A stretch of DNA of 64,000 nt. Origin: Chitinophagaceae bacterium PMP191F. GTDB lineage: Bacteria > Bacteroidota > Bacteroidia > Chitinophagales > Chitinophagaceae. The notes beneath the pieces were generated by a model. It was given only the letters and a program-made list of their open reading frames with translations, was not told where the DNA came from and did no database searches. A program made the translations under genes and the position numbers. Below, one piece after another: positions 51,625 through 61,270 of the stretch (position 1 is its first letter; each line of letters starts with the position of its first letter). The stretch lies in the NCBI GenBank assembly GCA_001302245.1, contig LGYU01000029.1, positions 82,488-146,487 on the forward strand, in the 5' to 3' direction.

Positions 51625-52458
51625 CTATTCCTCGCCATACGTTTTTTTCATCAGCGCCTCACTCAATAGTTTGGTTACAGGCCCTGTAACACCATTACTG
51701 ATCACCACACCGTTAAAACTGCTTACCGGCAGAATACCTTTGGTAGTACTGGTAATAAAAGCCTCCCGGGCATTTTGTACATCATCCAGGTTAATATCAG
51801 CTGTTTCTATTGTAATACCATTCACAGCAAGCTGTAACACCTGTTTGCGTGTAATGCCTTTCAGGACATTTCTTTGCGGTGTAAGCACTTTCTGCTGTGT
51901 GGTTACAATAAAAAAATTTGAACGCGGACATTCTGTGATAATGCCATTCCAGTGATACAAAACATCATCAGCCTGTTGTTCACGGATGTACGATTGCAGC
52001 CAAACAGCAACCAGGTAATCAATGGTCTTCACATGAGGCAACTGGCGTTGGTGTTCGTAGGAAACAAGCCGGATGCCTTTGTCAGCAACCTGGCTATTGA
52101 AAGTGATCGGTTGTTGTGTGATCAGCAGGTTGGGGGCAGCAATATTGTATCCATCGACAGCATAGCCACCGGTCAATGTAATGCGCACACCGGAATCGGG
52201 CAGATTGTTTTTTTGCAATAAGGCATTTAACAATGTCTTGAATGTCTCCCTGTCTGGTAAGCCGGCAGACAACAACATTTTTTCCGCCGAATAATACAGG
52301 CGATCCAGGTGATCTTCCAGGAACACCGGTTGTCCGTTCAGCGTTTTAAAAAAATCAAAAATGCCATAGCCCCGCTGTATTGCCAGGTCGCTGATATGTA
52401 ACGACGCTCCGGCAGCGGGCAACAGTTCTTTATTGACGATAGCAAACAGGTTACTCAC
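51625..52458 (-). CDS. Class IV PLP-dependent aminotransferase
   Basis: A 277-residue fold-type IV enzyme starting from GTG 52456-52458, overlapping the upstream peptidase stop by 4 bp. Features: QRGYGIFDFFKTLNGQPVFLEDHLDRL near the N-terminus, PLP Lys in HVKTIDYLVAVW, and ITECPRSNFFIV (phosphate and cofactor binding). This family includes branched-chain aminotransferases, D-amino acid aminotransferases and aminodeoxychorismate lyase. The short length fits the last two, but substrate residues do not decide the matter. Confidence 0.88.
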   Translation of the reverse strand: MSNLFAIVNKELLPAAGASLHISDLAIQRGYGIFDFFKTLNGQPVFLEDHLDRLYYSAEKMLLSAGLPDRETFKTLLNALLQKNNLPDSGVRITLTGGYAVDGYNIAAPNLLITQQPITFNSQVADKGIRLVSYEHQRQLPHVKTIDYLVAVWLQSYIREQQADDVLYHWNGIITECPRSNFFIVTTQQKVLTPQRNVLKGITRKQVLQLAVNGITIETADINLDDVQNAREAFITSTTKGILPVSSFNGVVISNGVTGPVTKLLSEALMKKTYGEE

Positions 52459-53591
52459 TTATTGATACGATTGTATTTTTTCAGAATATTGATCACTTTG
52501 TCAACAGGCAACGGTGCAATCGTATGCCCGGCCTTACCGGTCACAGCCGTGGCTGTAAACAATGAATTGATAATTGCTTCTTCCGTTGCTTCAATAGTGG
52601 CCATAAAAAGCTGAGATGTATAATCATTGTGTAATAGGGAATAATCCTGTACTGCAGTTGCCGGTTCATGCGGTATACGTGATGATGTTGCTGTTGAGAA
52701 CGCAATGACATAATCGCCGCTGCCATTGGATGCAATACCACCCGTTTTAGCCATACCCATAATGGCTCTCTTAGCCATGCGTTCCAGGTTGCGACTGTCT
52801 ACCGGTGCATCAGTAGCCACTACCATCATACAGGAACCGTCTACATTGTTCAGTAATTTATCGCTGAATGAAAAAACGCCCAGCTCTTTACCTACAGGCA
52901 CCCCGTCTATCTGCAATACACCCCCGAAATTGGTTTGTACCAGCACGCCTACCGTATAGCCTCCCAGGCTGGCAGGCAACTTACGCGATGCAGTGCCGAT
53001 GCCTCCTTTAAATCCAAAACAGATCGTACCTGTACCGGCTCCTACACTTCCTTCTGTAACAGGGCCAGACGTAGCATTGCGGATAGCATCCTGCACATCC
53101 TTTTTTTGAACATGCCTGCCACGGATATCATTCAGCCATCCATCGTTGGTTTCGCCCACCACTGCATTTACAGATTGTATCTTTTCATTACCGGGTTGTT
53201 GCAAGGTATATTCAACTACTGCATCTATGGCAGTAGCCACATTCAGAGTATTGGTAAGAATGACCGGGGTTTCCAGGTTACCCAGCTCCTGTACCTGCGT
53301 GCTGCCAGCCAGCTTGCCAAACCCATTACCGGTATAAATGGCGGCAGGTACCTTCTGTTGAAAAATATTACCGGCGTAGGGCAGTATGGCAGTAACACCG
53401 GTGCGTATAGAATCGCCCTTCAGCACTGTAGTATAGCCTACCAGTACACCCGGCACATCCGTAATGGCATTCCATTTTCCTACAGGCAATACACCAATAT
53501 TAATTCCTTTGTCGCGTGCCCTGCCTGCAGTTTGTGCCTGTACGGAAAGTAATCCCAATATACCCGGTATCAGTAACAGCAACAATCGCAT
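52455..53591 (-). CDS. P1-family (DmpA/BapA-like) exported aminopeptidase
   Basis: A 378-residue Ntn-type hydrolase of the DmpA (peptidase S58) family. It has a signal peptide (LLLLIPGILGLLSVQAQ), the N-terminal core NIGVLPVGKWNAITDVPGVLVGYTT, the VGAGTGTICFGFKGGIGTASR segment and the self-cleavage region GIASNGSGDYVIAFSTA, whose Ser would become the nucleophile. Members act as L-aminopeptidase/D-esterases or beta-peptidyl aminopeptidases. It is translationally coupled to the class IV aminotransferase, suggesting a small amino-acid or D-/beta-peptide pathway. Confidence 0.9.
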   Translation of the reverse strand: MRLLLLLIPGILGLLSVQAQTAGRARDKGINIGVLPVGKWNAITDVPGVLVGYTTVLKGDSIRTGVTAILPYAGNIFQQKVPAAIYTGNGFGKLAGSTQVQELGNLETPVILTNTLNVATAIDAVVEYTLQQPGNEKIQSVNAVVGETNDGWLNDIRGRHVQKKDVQDAIRNATSGPVTEGSVGAGTGTICFGFKGGIGTASRKLPASLGGYTVGVLVQTNFGGVLQIDGVPVGKELGVFSFSDKLLNNVDGSCMMVVATDAPVDSRNLERMAKRAIMGMAKTGGIASNGSGDYVIAFSTATSSRIPHEPATAVQDYSLLHNDYTSQLFMATIEATEEAIINSLFTATAVTGKAGHTIAPLPVDKVINILKKYNRINK

Positions 53592-53730
53592 GGTAGTATT
53601 CTTTGCAGCAATTTACAGGAAATTTGTACTGCGTTTACCAGATAGAGGCTTTGCCTCAACTGATGCCAGTTGTTTTTTATGCTTATTTTAGTTGCAGCAG
53701 ACGGTACCGGAATTCAAAAAACTATGTATT

Positions 53731-54705
53731 ATGCTGATTAAAAAGCTTTGTGTAGCATGGCTCATGATCACTGGCAGCTATTATCTGCACGCCCAACAGG
53801 CAACAGCGGGCAATCCTGTTTTTCCCGGTTGGTATGCCGATCCGGAAGGGGCTGTTTTCAATCAGCAATACTGGATCTATCCCACCTATTCAGCCCCTTA
53901 TAAACAACAGGTGTTTCTGGATGCGTTTTCTTCTCCCGACCTGGTACACTGGACCAAACACCCGGCCATTCTTGATACACAACGGGTAAAATGGGCCCAT
54001 ACGGCCATGTGGGCACCTGCCATTGTTTACAAAGACAACAAATATTTTCTCTTTTTTGGCGCCAATGATATGCAGAAAGATGGTGCCGGTGGCATTGGTG
54101 TGGCAGTAGCAGATAAACCCGAAGGTCCGTTTACAGATCACCTGGGTAAGCCATTGATCAGTGAGATCAGGAACGGTGCACAACCTATTGACCAGTTTGT
54201 GTTCAGGGATAAGGATGGCCGGTATTATATTTATTACGGTGGCTGGGGGCATTGCAATGTAGCCCGGTTGAAAAACGATTTCACAGCACTGGAGCCATTT
54301 GCTGACGGTAATATTTATAAAGAGATCACTCCCAAAGAATATGTGGAAGGTCCGTTTATGTTCATCCGCAATAACAAATATTATTTCATGTGGTCTGAAG
54401 GTGGCTGGGGCGGCCCCGATTACCGGGTAGCGTATGCTATAGCCGATTCACCGCTGGGTCCGTTTGAAAGGATCGGTACCATTCTGCAACAGGATACCAC
54501 CGTTGCTACCAGTGCAGGACATCATTCTGTAATACAGGTGCCGGGCACCGACGAATGGTACATTGTATATCACAGGCGTCCGCTGGGCGAAACAGATCGC
54601 AATCACCGCGTGGTATGTGTGGATGCAATGCAGTTTGATACCGAAGGAAAGATCATTCCTGTAAAGATCACCCGGGAAGGAGTAAAGGCCAGGAAACTTA
54701 AATAA
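53731..54705 (+). CDS. Exported glycoside hydrolase family 43-like enzyme
   Basis: About 324 residues from ATG 53731 (signal peptide MLIKKLCVAWLMITGSYYLHAQ); a TTG 39 bp upstream is in frame but less likely. The five-bladed propeller signature includes the catalytic base Asp in GWYADPEGAV, the pKa modulator Asp in AQPIDQFVF and the acid Glu in YVEGPFMF. GH43 enzymes cleave arabinose- or xylose-containing (sometimes galactose) glycans. It lies 87 bp before a GH92 gene in the same direction. No SusCD pair is adjacent. Confidence 0.88.
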   Translation: MLIKKLCVAWLMITGSYYLHAQQATAGNPVFPGWYADPEGAVFNQQYWIYPTYSAPYKQQVFLDAFSSPDLVHWTKHPAILDTQRVKWAHTAMWAPAIVYKDNKYFLFFGANDMQKDGAGGIGVAVADKPEGPFTDHLGKPLISEIRNGAQPIDQFVFRDKDGRYYIYYGGWGHCNVARLKNDFTALEPFADGNIYKEITPKEYVEGPFMFIRNNKYYFMWSEGGWGGPDYRVAYAIADSPLGPFERIGTILQQDTTVATSAGHHSVIQVPGTDEWYIVYHRRPLGETDRNHRVVCVDAMQFDTEGKIIPVKITREGVKARKLK

Positions 54706-54792
54706 GAAATCAATAACATCACCAACAATACTATACCTCCAAGTTATCACCTAAAACCTGTTAATTTACAACTCACAACCTATAACCCGCAG

Positions 54793-57090
54793 ATGATTAT
54801 GAAGCATGTAGTTTTTTCGTTGCTGGCTTTATTGTATATAGCTGCAGCAGAGGCGCAGTTGGTAGAACAAATAAGCAGTCCGGTAGACTGGGTAAATCCT
54901 TTAATGGGTACAGATTCAAAAGTAAGTTTATCCAATGGTAATACATACCCGGCCATTGGCCTGCCATGGGGCATGAATATGTGGACACCACAAACTGGTG
55001 TAAATGGCAATGGATGGCAATACACCTATGCGGCAGATAAGATCCGTGGATTCAAACAAACCCACCAGCCATCACCGTGGATGAATGATTATGGACAATT
55101 CTCCGTTATGCCGGTAACCGGCAAATTGGTATTCACAGAAAATGATCGCGCAAGCTGGTTTTCACACAAAGCAGAAATTTCACAGCCACACTATTACAGT
55201 GTTTACCTGGCAGATCATGATGTAACTACGGAAATAACGCCTACAGAACGTGCTGCAAGAATGCGGTTCACATTTCCTAAAACCGATAGTGCGTTTGTGA
55301 TAATAGATGCTTTTGACAGGGGTTCTTATATCAGGATCATTCCTGAGCAAAACAAGATCATCGGTTATTCTACCCGCTACAGCCGGGGCAAACTGCCCAA
55401 TTTTAAAAACTATTTTGTACTGGTATTTGATAAACCTTTTACACTTACTTATACCTGGCGTGATTCGGTGCTTGAAAAAAGCAAACAGGAACTGGAAGAT
55501 AAACATGTAGGAGCTGTGGTAGGCTTTCGCATCAGCAACAGGGGCGAACAGGTAAATGTAAAAGCAGCTTCTTCGTTCATCAGTGCAGAACAGGCTGAAC
55601 TGAACCTGAAAGAAATTGGCAATGATAATTTTGAAACTGTACGGCAGAAAGGAAAAGATACCTGGAACAAAACACTGGGACGCGTGAAGGTGGAAGGTGG
55701 TACTGTTGACCAGACCCGCACCTTTTACTCCTGTTTGTACCGCACATTGTTCTTCCCCAATAAACTGTATGAAATTGATGCTGCCGGAAAGATCATGCAT
55801 TACAGTCCATATACTGGTGAGGTATTGCCGGGATATATGTTTGCCGGCACCGGTTTCTGGGATACTTTTCGTGCATTATATCCTTTCCTGAACCTGTTAT
55901 ATCCACATATCAATAAAGAAATGCAGGAAGGGTTGATTAATGATTATAAAGAAGGAGGGTTTCTGCCGGAATGGAGCAGCCCTGGCTTTGCGGATATTAT
56001 GGTAGGCAACAATTCTGCATCAGTAGTAGCAGATGCTTATATCAAAGGATTGCGTGGATACGATATTGAAACCTTATACAAAGCATTGCTGCATGGAGCT
56101 AATAATGAAGGCCCCATGTCTGCCGTTGGCCGCAAAGGCGTGGAATATTACAACAGGCTGGGATATGTGCCATACAATGTAAAGATCAATGAAAATGCAG
56201 CCCGTACGCTGGAATATGCGTATGATGATTTTGCTATTTACCAGCTGGCAAAAGCATTGAACAGACCTAAGGAAGAAGTGGAACTGTACGCCAAACGTTG
56301 CCAGAATTACCGCAACCTGTTCGATCCTTCTACCAACCTGATGCGGGGCAAGAATGAGGATGGTACATTTCAATCGCCTTTCAACCCGTTGAAATGGGGT
56401 GATGCATTTACTGAGGGTAACAGCTGGCATTATTCATGGTCGGTATTTCATGATATACAAGGCTTACAGAACCTGATGGGCGGCAGGCAAACGTTTGTAC
56501 GCATGCTGGATTCGGTGTTTATCATGCCGCCTGCATTTGACGACAGTTATTACGGCGGTGTTATTCATGAAATACGCGAAATGCAGATCGCCAATATGGG
56601 ACAATACGCGCATGGTAACCAGCCCATACAGCACATGCTGTACTTGTATAACTATGCCGGTGAGCCCTGGAAAACGCAATACTGGGTACGCGAAGCGATG
56701 AACCGGTTGTACAAGCCAACGCCCGACGGCTATTGTGGTGATGAAGACAACGGACAAACTTCTGCCTGGTATGTCTTCTCTTCATTAGGCTTTTACCCCG
56801 TATGTCCTGCTACCGATCAGTATGTACTGGGTGCACCGCAGTTCAGAAAGATCACATTACAATTACAGAACGGCAAACAGTTTATCATCAACGCACCGGG
56901 TAATAATGCCAGCAATCGTTATATTCAGTCAGTATTATTCAATGGAAAAAGCTGGAGTAAAAACTGGATCAGTCATGCTACACTACAACAAGGTGGCAGC
57001 ATGCAGGTGAACATGGGTGCTGCGCCCAATAAAATAAGGGGTACCCGCCAGGAAGATTTTCCTTTTTCAGTTTCCGCACCGGTTAAATAA
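54793..57090 (+). CDS. Exported GH92 alpha-mannosidase
   Basis: A 765-residue enzyme with a signal peptide (LLALLYIAAAEAQ). The N-terminal beta-sandwich (VDWVNPLMGTDS, GLPWGMNMWTPQTG) and (alpha/alpha)6 catalytic domain are complete: GTGFWDTFRALYPFLNLLYP, GGFLPEWSSPGFADIMVGNN and the catalytic region GYCGDEDNGQTSAWYVFSSLGFYP. GH92 enzymes are calcium-dependent exo-alpha-mannosidases acting on N-glycans or yeast mannan. An ATG two codons after the chosen start is equally possible. With the GH43 gene it forms a small glycan-degrading unit, and a terminator follows. Confidence 0.95.
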   Translation: MIMKHVVFSLLALLYIAAAEAQLVEQISSPVDWVNPLMGTDSKVSLSNGNTYPAIGLPWGMNMWTPQTGVNGNGWQYTYAADKIRGFKQTHQPSPWMNDYGQFSVMPVTGKLVFTENDRASWFSHKAEISQPHYYSVYLADHDVTTEITPTERAARMRFTFPKTDSAFVIIDAFDRGSYIRIIPEQNKIIGYSTRYSRGKLPNFKNYFVLVFDKPFTLTYTWRDSVLEKSKQELEDKHVGAVVGFRISNRGEQVNVKAASSFISAEQAELNLKEIGNDNFETVRQKGKDTWNKTLGRVKVEGGTVDQTRTFYSCLYRTLFFPNKLYEIDAAGKIMHYSPYTGEVLPGYMFAGTGFWDTFRALYPFLNLLYPHINKEMQEGLINDYKEGGFLPEWSSPGFADIMVGNNSASVVADAYIKGLRGYDIETLYKALLHGANNEGPMSAVGRKGVEYYNRLGYVPYNVKINENAARTLEYAYDDFAIYQLAKALNRPKEEVELYAKRCQNYRNLFDPSTNLMRGKNEDGTFQSPFNPLKWGDAFTEGNSWHYSWSVFHDIQGLQNLMGGRQTFVRMLDSVFIMPPAFDDSYYGGVIHEIREMQIANMGQYAHGNQPIQHMLYLYNYAGEPWKTQYWVREAMNRLYKPTPDGYCGDEDNGQTSAWYVFSSLGFYPVCPATDQYVLGAPQFRKITLQLQNGKQFIINAPGNNASNRYIQSVLFNGKSWSKNWISHATLQQGGSMQVNMGAAPNKIRGTRQEDFPFSVSAPVK

Positions 57091-57107
57091 GTTTTTTACA
57101 CAAAATC

Positions 57108-57137
57108 ATGGCTGCGCGATAAAAAATGCGCAGCCAT
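57108..57137 (+). terminator. Rho-independent terminator of the GH43-GH92 unit
   Basis: A perfect 10-bp stem ATGGCTGCGC/GCGCAGCCAT with a 10-nt loop and a TTTTATTT tail, 17 bp after the GH92 stop codon. Confidence 0.95.
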
Positions 57138-57201
57138 TTTTATTTATCTATATTTGATGCCCTTTTTTGCAAAACTGTACTTCAATCTGAAATATACTGT
57201 T

Positions 57202-58197
57202 ATGAATCATCTCTTTCCTACACGCTACTCCATGTTATCGGCAGACGCGCTGAAAAGTACAATTGCAGAAAGATATGGCATACCGCTGGAACATTGCAAA
57301 CTGAAGCTGCATGGCGTAAGTGATACTTATATATTACAGACCGCTGATGAAAAATATATTTTTAAAGTATACCGTGCAGCGCATCGTTCATTGGAAGAGC
57401 TAGAGGGTGAAGTAGCATTGTTGCAGATACTGAAAGATCAGGACGCAAAGATCTCCTGGCCAATTGCAGATACAAACGGACATTTCATCCAGGCTTTCCC
57501 GGTAGCAGAAGGTGTTAAACATGGCATTTTGTATACCTATGCCAAAGGAACCGTAAGCCAGGTACCGGATGATACGCAGTTGGAGGTTGTTGGTCGTGAA
57601 ATGGCTTTTAATCATGATATCCTTTCAACAATTGAATTGCCTTATCCACGCATGGTGTATGACCTGGAAACCATTGCACACCGTCCCATGCAATTGTTAA
57701 AACCGGCTTTTGAAGAATATTACCCGGAAGGGTATACGTTATTACAGCAGGCCACAGAAAACGCACTCGCAAAACTGAACCAGACAGATACTTCTGCTTT
57801 CAGCTATGGTTATTGCCATTACGATTACTTTCCCAAGAATTTCTTTTTTGATGAAAACAATAAGCTGACGCTTTTTGATTTTGATTTCGCCGGAAAAGGA
57901 TTCCTGATGAACGATCCTGCATCATTACATGTATTTTATTACTTATTACGCTCTGTAGGCAGGGTAGATAAAACAGCAGCTGATAATTCTTTCGGGGTGT
58001 TCATGAAAACCTACAAGGCTTACCGTACTGTATCGGAGGCGGAAGAAGCCATGATACCCGTACTGGGATATCTGTTGTTGCTTTTCTATCTGGGTTACCA
58101 GTACGAACATTTTGAAGACTGGTCAAACAGCTTTTTCGGAGCCAGGTATCTGCAGGAGAGGGTAGGTCTGATGGTGCAATATGCGAAGGAGTATTAG
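57202..58197 (+). CDS. APH/homoserine-kinase-II-like phosphotransferase
   Basis: About 331 residues from ATG 57202 (MNHLFPTRYSMLSADALKST). In-frame TTG/ATG codons 45-48 bp upstream lie just after the terminator and are less likely. It has a protein-kinase-like fold: nucleotide-binding lobe (HGVSDTYILQTADEKYIFKVYR, Lys in FKVYR), catalytic loop (YCHYDYFPKNFFFDENN) and metal-binding LTLFDFDFAGKG. This group phosphorylates small alcohols such as choline, ethanolamine, homoserine or aminoglycosides. The specific substrate cannot be told. It is monocistronic. Confidence 0.85.
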   Translation: MNHLFPTRYSMLSADALKSTIAERYGIPLEHCKLKLHGVSDTYILQTADEKYIFKVYRAAHRSLEELEGEVALLQILKDQDAKISWPIADTNGHFIQAFPVAEGVKHGILYTYAKGTVSQVPDDTQLEVVGREMAFNHDILSTIELPYPRMVYDLETIAHRPMQLLKPAFEEYYPEGYTLLQQATENALAKLNQTDTSAFSYGYCHYDYFPKNFFFDENNKLTLFDFDFAGKGFLMNDPASLHVFYYLLRSVGRVDKTAADNSFGVFMKTYKAYRTVSEAEEAMIPVLGYLLLLFYLGYQYEHFEDWSNSFFGARYLQERVGLMVQYAKEY

Positions 58198-58341
58198 TTG
58201 AGTTACAGGTTACCGGCTGCCTGTTTCCGGGTGAAAGCCATTTTGCATATTTGCCTCCGCAGCGACCGGTCATTCCGACCAAAGGGATGAATCCGGGAGT
58301 TACGTATAGAGCAAGTTTTATTCAGCATGGCTGAAAACAAA

Positions 58342-58369
58342 CAGCCATTGTCCGGAAGAACAATGGCTG
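58342..58369 (-). terminator. Rho-independent terminator of the OmpA-family gene
   Basis: A perfect 10-bp stem CAGCCATTGT/ACAATGGCTG with an 8-nt loop. The minus strand continues TTGTTTTCAG. It lies 23 bp after the stop codon. Confidence 0.85.
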
Positions 58370-58392
58370 CTGGTATATTATAACAAAGATAC

Positions 58393-60090
58393 TTAGCGAT
58401 TATTGCGCAGATAAGGGAAAGGAGGTGGCACCATATTAGGGCCTTCCTCACCGGTAGCATTGCGCAATTCCACCATATTGGGATCACCTGCTTTCTGACT
58501 ATATTTAAAAATAAGGCGATTTGAACTGATGCCTTCATTTTTAACCAGGTAATTGATAATAGCATTCACACGTTCCCAGCTCAGTTGTTGTACGTTTTTT
58601 TGTACACTGCTGTAACCGCTTACTGCCACCACACAATCAGGATTATCACGCATTTTCTGGGCAACACTGCTCAGTAAAGCTTTGTGTTCATTGGTGATCG
58701 CATTCGATTTACGGGCAAAAGTCAATGCAGGTAATTCACCGATAGGACATTTTACCGGTTTATTATGGATGTACTGTTGTAAAGAATCACAGCAGGAAGG
58801 AGGCGGGCATTTACCAACACCATCTGCATTCACCGGCTGACATTGTGTAGGTGTGATCAACTCATGATCTTTATAATCAGGAACACCATCACCGTCTGTA
58901 TCACGGCTTACACCATGATTGTCTACAGGCGCACCGGCGGGTGTATTGGGTTCCAGGTCAAACTGGTCAGGTACGCCGTCGCCATCACTGTCGTCCAGTA
59001 CAGGTTTGGGCAATTTCATATGACGCGGGCTGTTGATTTCATGATACGCATAGCTCAACGGGTTCAGCCACCACAATGGTTCTACAGCATTGCGACCGAT
59101 TGCCAGGTTTAAACCAATGGAAAGAAAATTGGCTTTATCATAATAACGGGTAGTAGCAGGCAGTGTATAAGTGCCGCCTACATTCGTTGCATTGTTCTGC
59201 CACTGCTGACCATCCAGCAGATCGGTTGTAGTGAACGTAAACCTGTCTTCAATAGACAAACTGAGTCGTTTATTCAGTTTAAACTGTACACCGATACCGG
59301 CTACCAGTACAGGCGTAAACGGCTTACCGAAAAGTTTACCACGGGCACTGTCAATTTCGCCGGTGGTTTCATATTTACCATCCATGGCGCCTTTCAGTGC
59401 TTTACGGATGGCCTTGCGGTCTTTGTATTGAAAACCGCTGGCACCGTACTGGCTGATGATATTATTAAAAGCAGTAGCGTAGGTACCGCCATTACCATCC
59501 AGCGCATCAATTTTTGTATCCCAGATCATACCACCGATACCGGCAAAACCATACAGGCTAAGCATGTTTTCGTGCCGGTGAAAACGGATATTGTTAATAG
59601 CAGCCACCAGTTGAATACTGGCATCATACATATTCGTTTTATAATTGTAAAAAACCGGCGTGGTGGGATTGCCACCAGCGGTATAAGCACTCCAGGCGCT
59701 GTTGCGTGCATAGCCCATTGATGGTCTGAAATCAAGACCTTTGGTGGTACCAAAACCAACTTCGCCACGTACAGACAATACATAACCCAATGCCTTGCGT
59801 ACATGCAGACCTGCACCAAAACCGGGATAACGGTTCCGTACATCGCCAATGATACCAACAGCACCAGCCTTAATGCCTAATTCCCATTGATTGCGGGGTT
59901 TGGCCGGAAAAGGATAGCGGTTGTTGATAAACTCCGTATGTTGCGGCATACGTTTGGCAGGAATAACAGAAGAATCTAACCAGTAGGGAGCAGTAGTAGA
60001 AGCATCGGATTGTGCATTTAATAATACCGGCGCACTGAGCATACCGATAGCCAATGCCCATCTGCAGACAGGGGTGTTACCGAAATTCAT
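58393..60090 (-). CDS. OmpA-family outer membrane protein with TSP3 calcium repeats
   Basis: A 565-residue protein with a signal peptide (MLSAPVLLNA), an N-terminal outer-membrane beta-barrel-like domain (about 65-370), two Asp-rich thrombospondin type 3 repeats (DDSDGDGVPDQFDLEP and DTDGDGVPDYKDHE, about 385-435), a Pro/Cys stretch (GKCPPPSCCD) and a C-terminal OmpA-like peptidoglycan-binding domain (about 460-550, VAVSGYSSVQKNVQQLSWERVNAIINYL). It probably anchors the outer membrane to peptidoglycan. Such proteins are abundant in Bacteroidota and overlap in form with gliding/T9SS accessory proteins. Confidence 0.9.
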   Translation of the reverse strand: MNFGNTPVCRWALAIGMLSAPVLLNAQSDASTTAPYWLDSSVIPAKRMPQHTEFINNRYPFPAKPRNQWELGIKAGAVGIIGDVRNRYPGFGAGLHVRKALGYVLSVRGEVGFGTTKGLDFRPSMGYARNSAWSAYTAGGNPTTPVFYNYKTNMYDASIQLVAAINNIRFHRHENMLSLYGFAGIGGMIWDTKIDALDGNGGTYATAFNNIISQYGASGFQYKDRKAIRKALKGAMDGKYETTGEIDSARGKLFGKPFTPVLVAGIGVQFKLNKRLSLSIEDRFTFTTTDLLDGQQWQNNATNVGGTYTLPATTRYYDKANFLSIGLNLAIGRNAVEPLWWLNPLSYAYHEINSPRHMKLPKPVLDDSDGDGVPDQFDLEPNTPAGAPVDNHGVSRDTDGDGVPDYKDHELITPTQCQPVNADGVGKCPPPSCCDSLQQYIHNKPVKCPIGELPALTFARKSNAITNEHKALLSSVAQKMRDNPDCVVAVSGYSSVQKNVQQLSWERVNAIINYLVKNEGISSNRLIFKYSQKAGDPNMVELRNATGEEGPNMVPPPFPYLRNNR

Positions 60091-60862
60091 GGGATTATCA
60101 GATTTTAGTTTGGGCTCGCAGCATATAACGAACGAACCGCCGCTAAATTATAAGATAACATTGTGAAAATGAAACTTTCTCATCAAAAATTCAGTATCGC
60201 GCAGATGTATGACAGTTAAAATATATTCTTGTTTTTTTAAATACAACAAACTACATTTTGTTCTATCAATGTATTCTGATCTTCAGTACATGACACTTTC
60301 ACCATACCCTAAAAATCTGAATCTGCAAATACTACTAAGTGGTAGTTTGTTTGCTGTTCAAAAAATCACAAACTTTATAAATATTAAAAAAACTAAAAAA
60401 AATAAGTTGAGTGCTTTTTGTATCACTCTATATTTTAATTTCGGTTGTGCCTGTAGTAATATGCATTCATCGCCAGATTATCTGCAGGCATAGATTTTTA
60501 AACCCCAACCCCGACCAAACCCAATGTTCACCAAACATCTGCAGGGCATTATATTACCCAGGATTCGCCATTTATCTACCAGTGCGTGGCGCTATACAGA
60601 TATTATCACTCGTATAGCTGTTTTCCTTCCATTTCTTTATTCTATCGCAGTAAAGAAACTCCGGTTTAAATATCACAGAACCTTTATCTGCCTATGCAAT
60701 TCATTACAGGTACAAAAGCCTGAATGTTTTTTTGCATATACAGATTGTGGCTCATCTACACAACTCATGTAATATACATCCAAAGTCTGCCAGGTGCTTT
60801 GCCATGCTGCAAAGCGGTGAGGATATCCTGTTTGTAAGCATGATAGTTATAATAATATTAGT
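60091..60862. other. Long AT-rich intergenic region
   Basis: A 772-bp spacer. The part 60180-60480 is very AT-rich, with A runs and a short ACTAC/GTAGT hairpin near 60340. Several open frames of 68-94 codons exist but have low-complexity or unrecognisable products with no homology I can see, and they overlap each other. I find no RNA gene. The minus-strand OmpA gene needs a promoter here. The sequence TATAATTTAG just upstream of that gene (minus strand, about 60132-60141) is a partial -7 match. Confidence 0.5.
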
Positions 60863-61232
60863 ATGAATAAATTAAAGTATCGTTTCCTGATTGCAATGCA
60901 ACTGGCAACTATGTTGCTGGTTGGCACGCCGTTCATTTCCCATGCACAGGTAGAATTACAAAAAGCTATAGCTGGATTCAGTACAAGCATTATCAGTCGG
61001 AGATATACAGACCAGGTATTATGACAGTGTAGCCAATGTGTCACCCCAACTGGATGCCGACGCACGTAAGAACCGTATGCACCAATTGCAAACCTGGCGC
61101 AATACCGCATTACAAACGGTGTTACTACCCGCACAATGGACCTTGAACCAGCAGTATATGGAAGAAAAAAGGATAGTGTCAGAGCAGCGTATACAACAAC
61201 GGCGTGAGCAACGGAAAACATCCGGACAATAA
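60863..61232 (+). pseudogene. Small exported helical protein, frameshifted
   Basis: The first frame from ATG 60863 encodes a signal peptide (MNKLKYRFLIAMQLATMLLV ... SHAQ) and stops at 61022-61024. The next frame, open from 60972 to the stop at 61230-61232, continues as a charged helical protein (QTRYYDSVANVSPQLDADAR, then RTEQ-like tail RIQQRREQRKTSGQ). It has no start codon of its own before GTG 61038. Joining the frames by a +1 shift between about 60972 and 61015 gives one protein of roughly 120 residues. It sits 38 bp before the RHS gene. I do not recognise the family. Confidence 0.6.
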
Positions 61233-61270
61233 ACAATATGTATCGCATTTAAGTTACCTGCAGTAACAAG

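Noticed and set aside
60209..60772. Open frames of 94, 68 and 82 codons in the OmpA-RHS spacer
   Set aside because: They overlap each other, have AT-driven composition, no recognisable domain and no supporting promoter or terminator.
60955..60975. Programmed frameshifting at the A5 run in the small exported gene
   Set aside because: The downstream frame has a stop at 60969-60971, so the shift must occur after the A run, where no slippery heptamer is visible.
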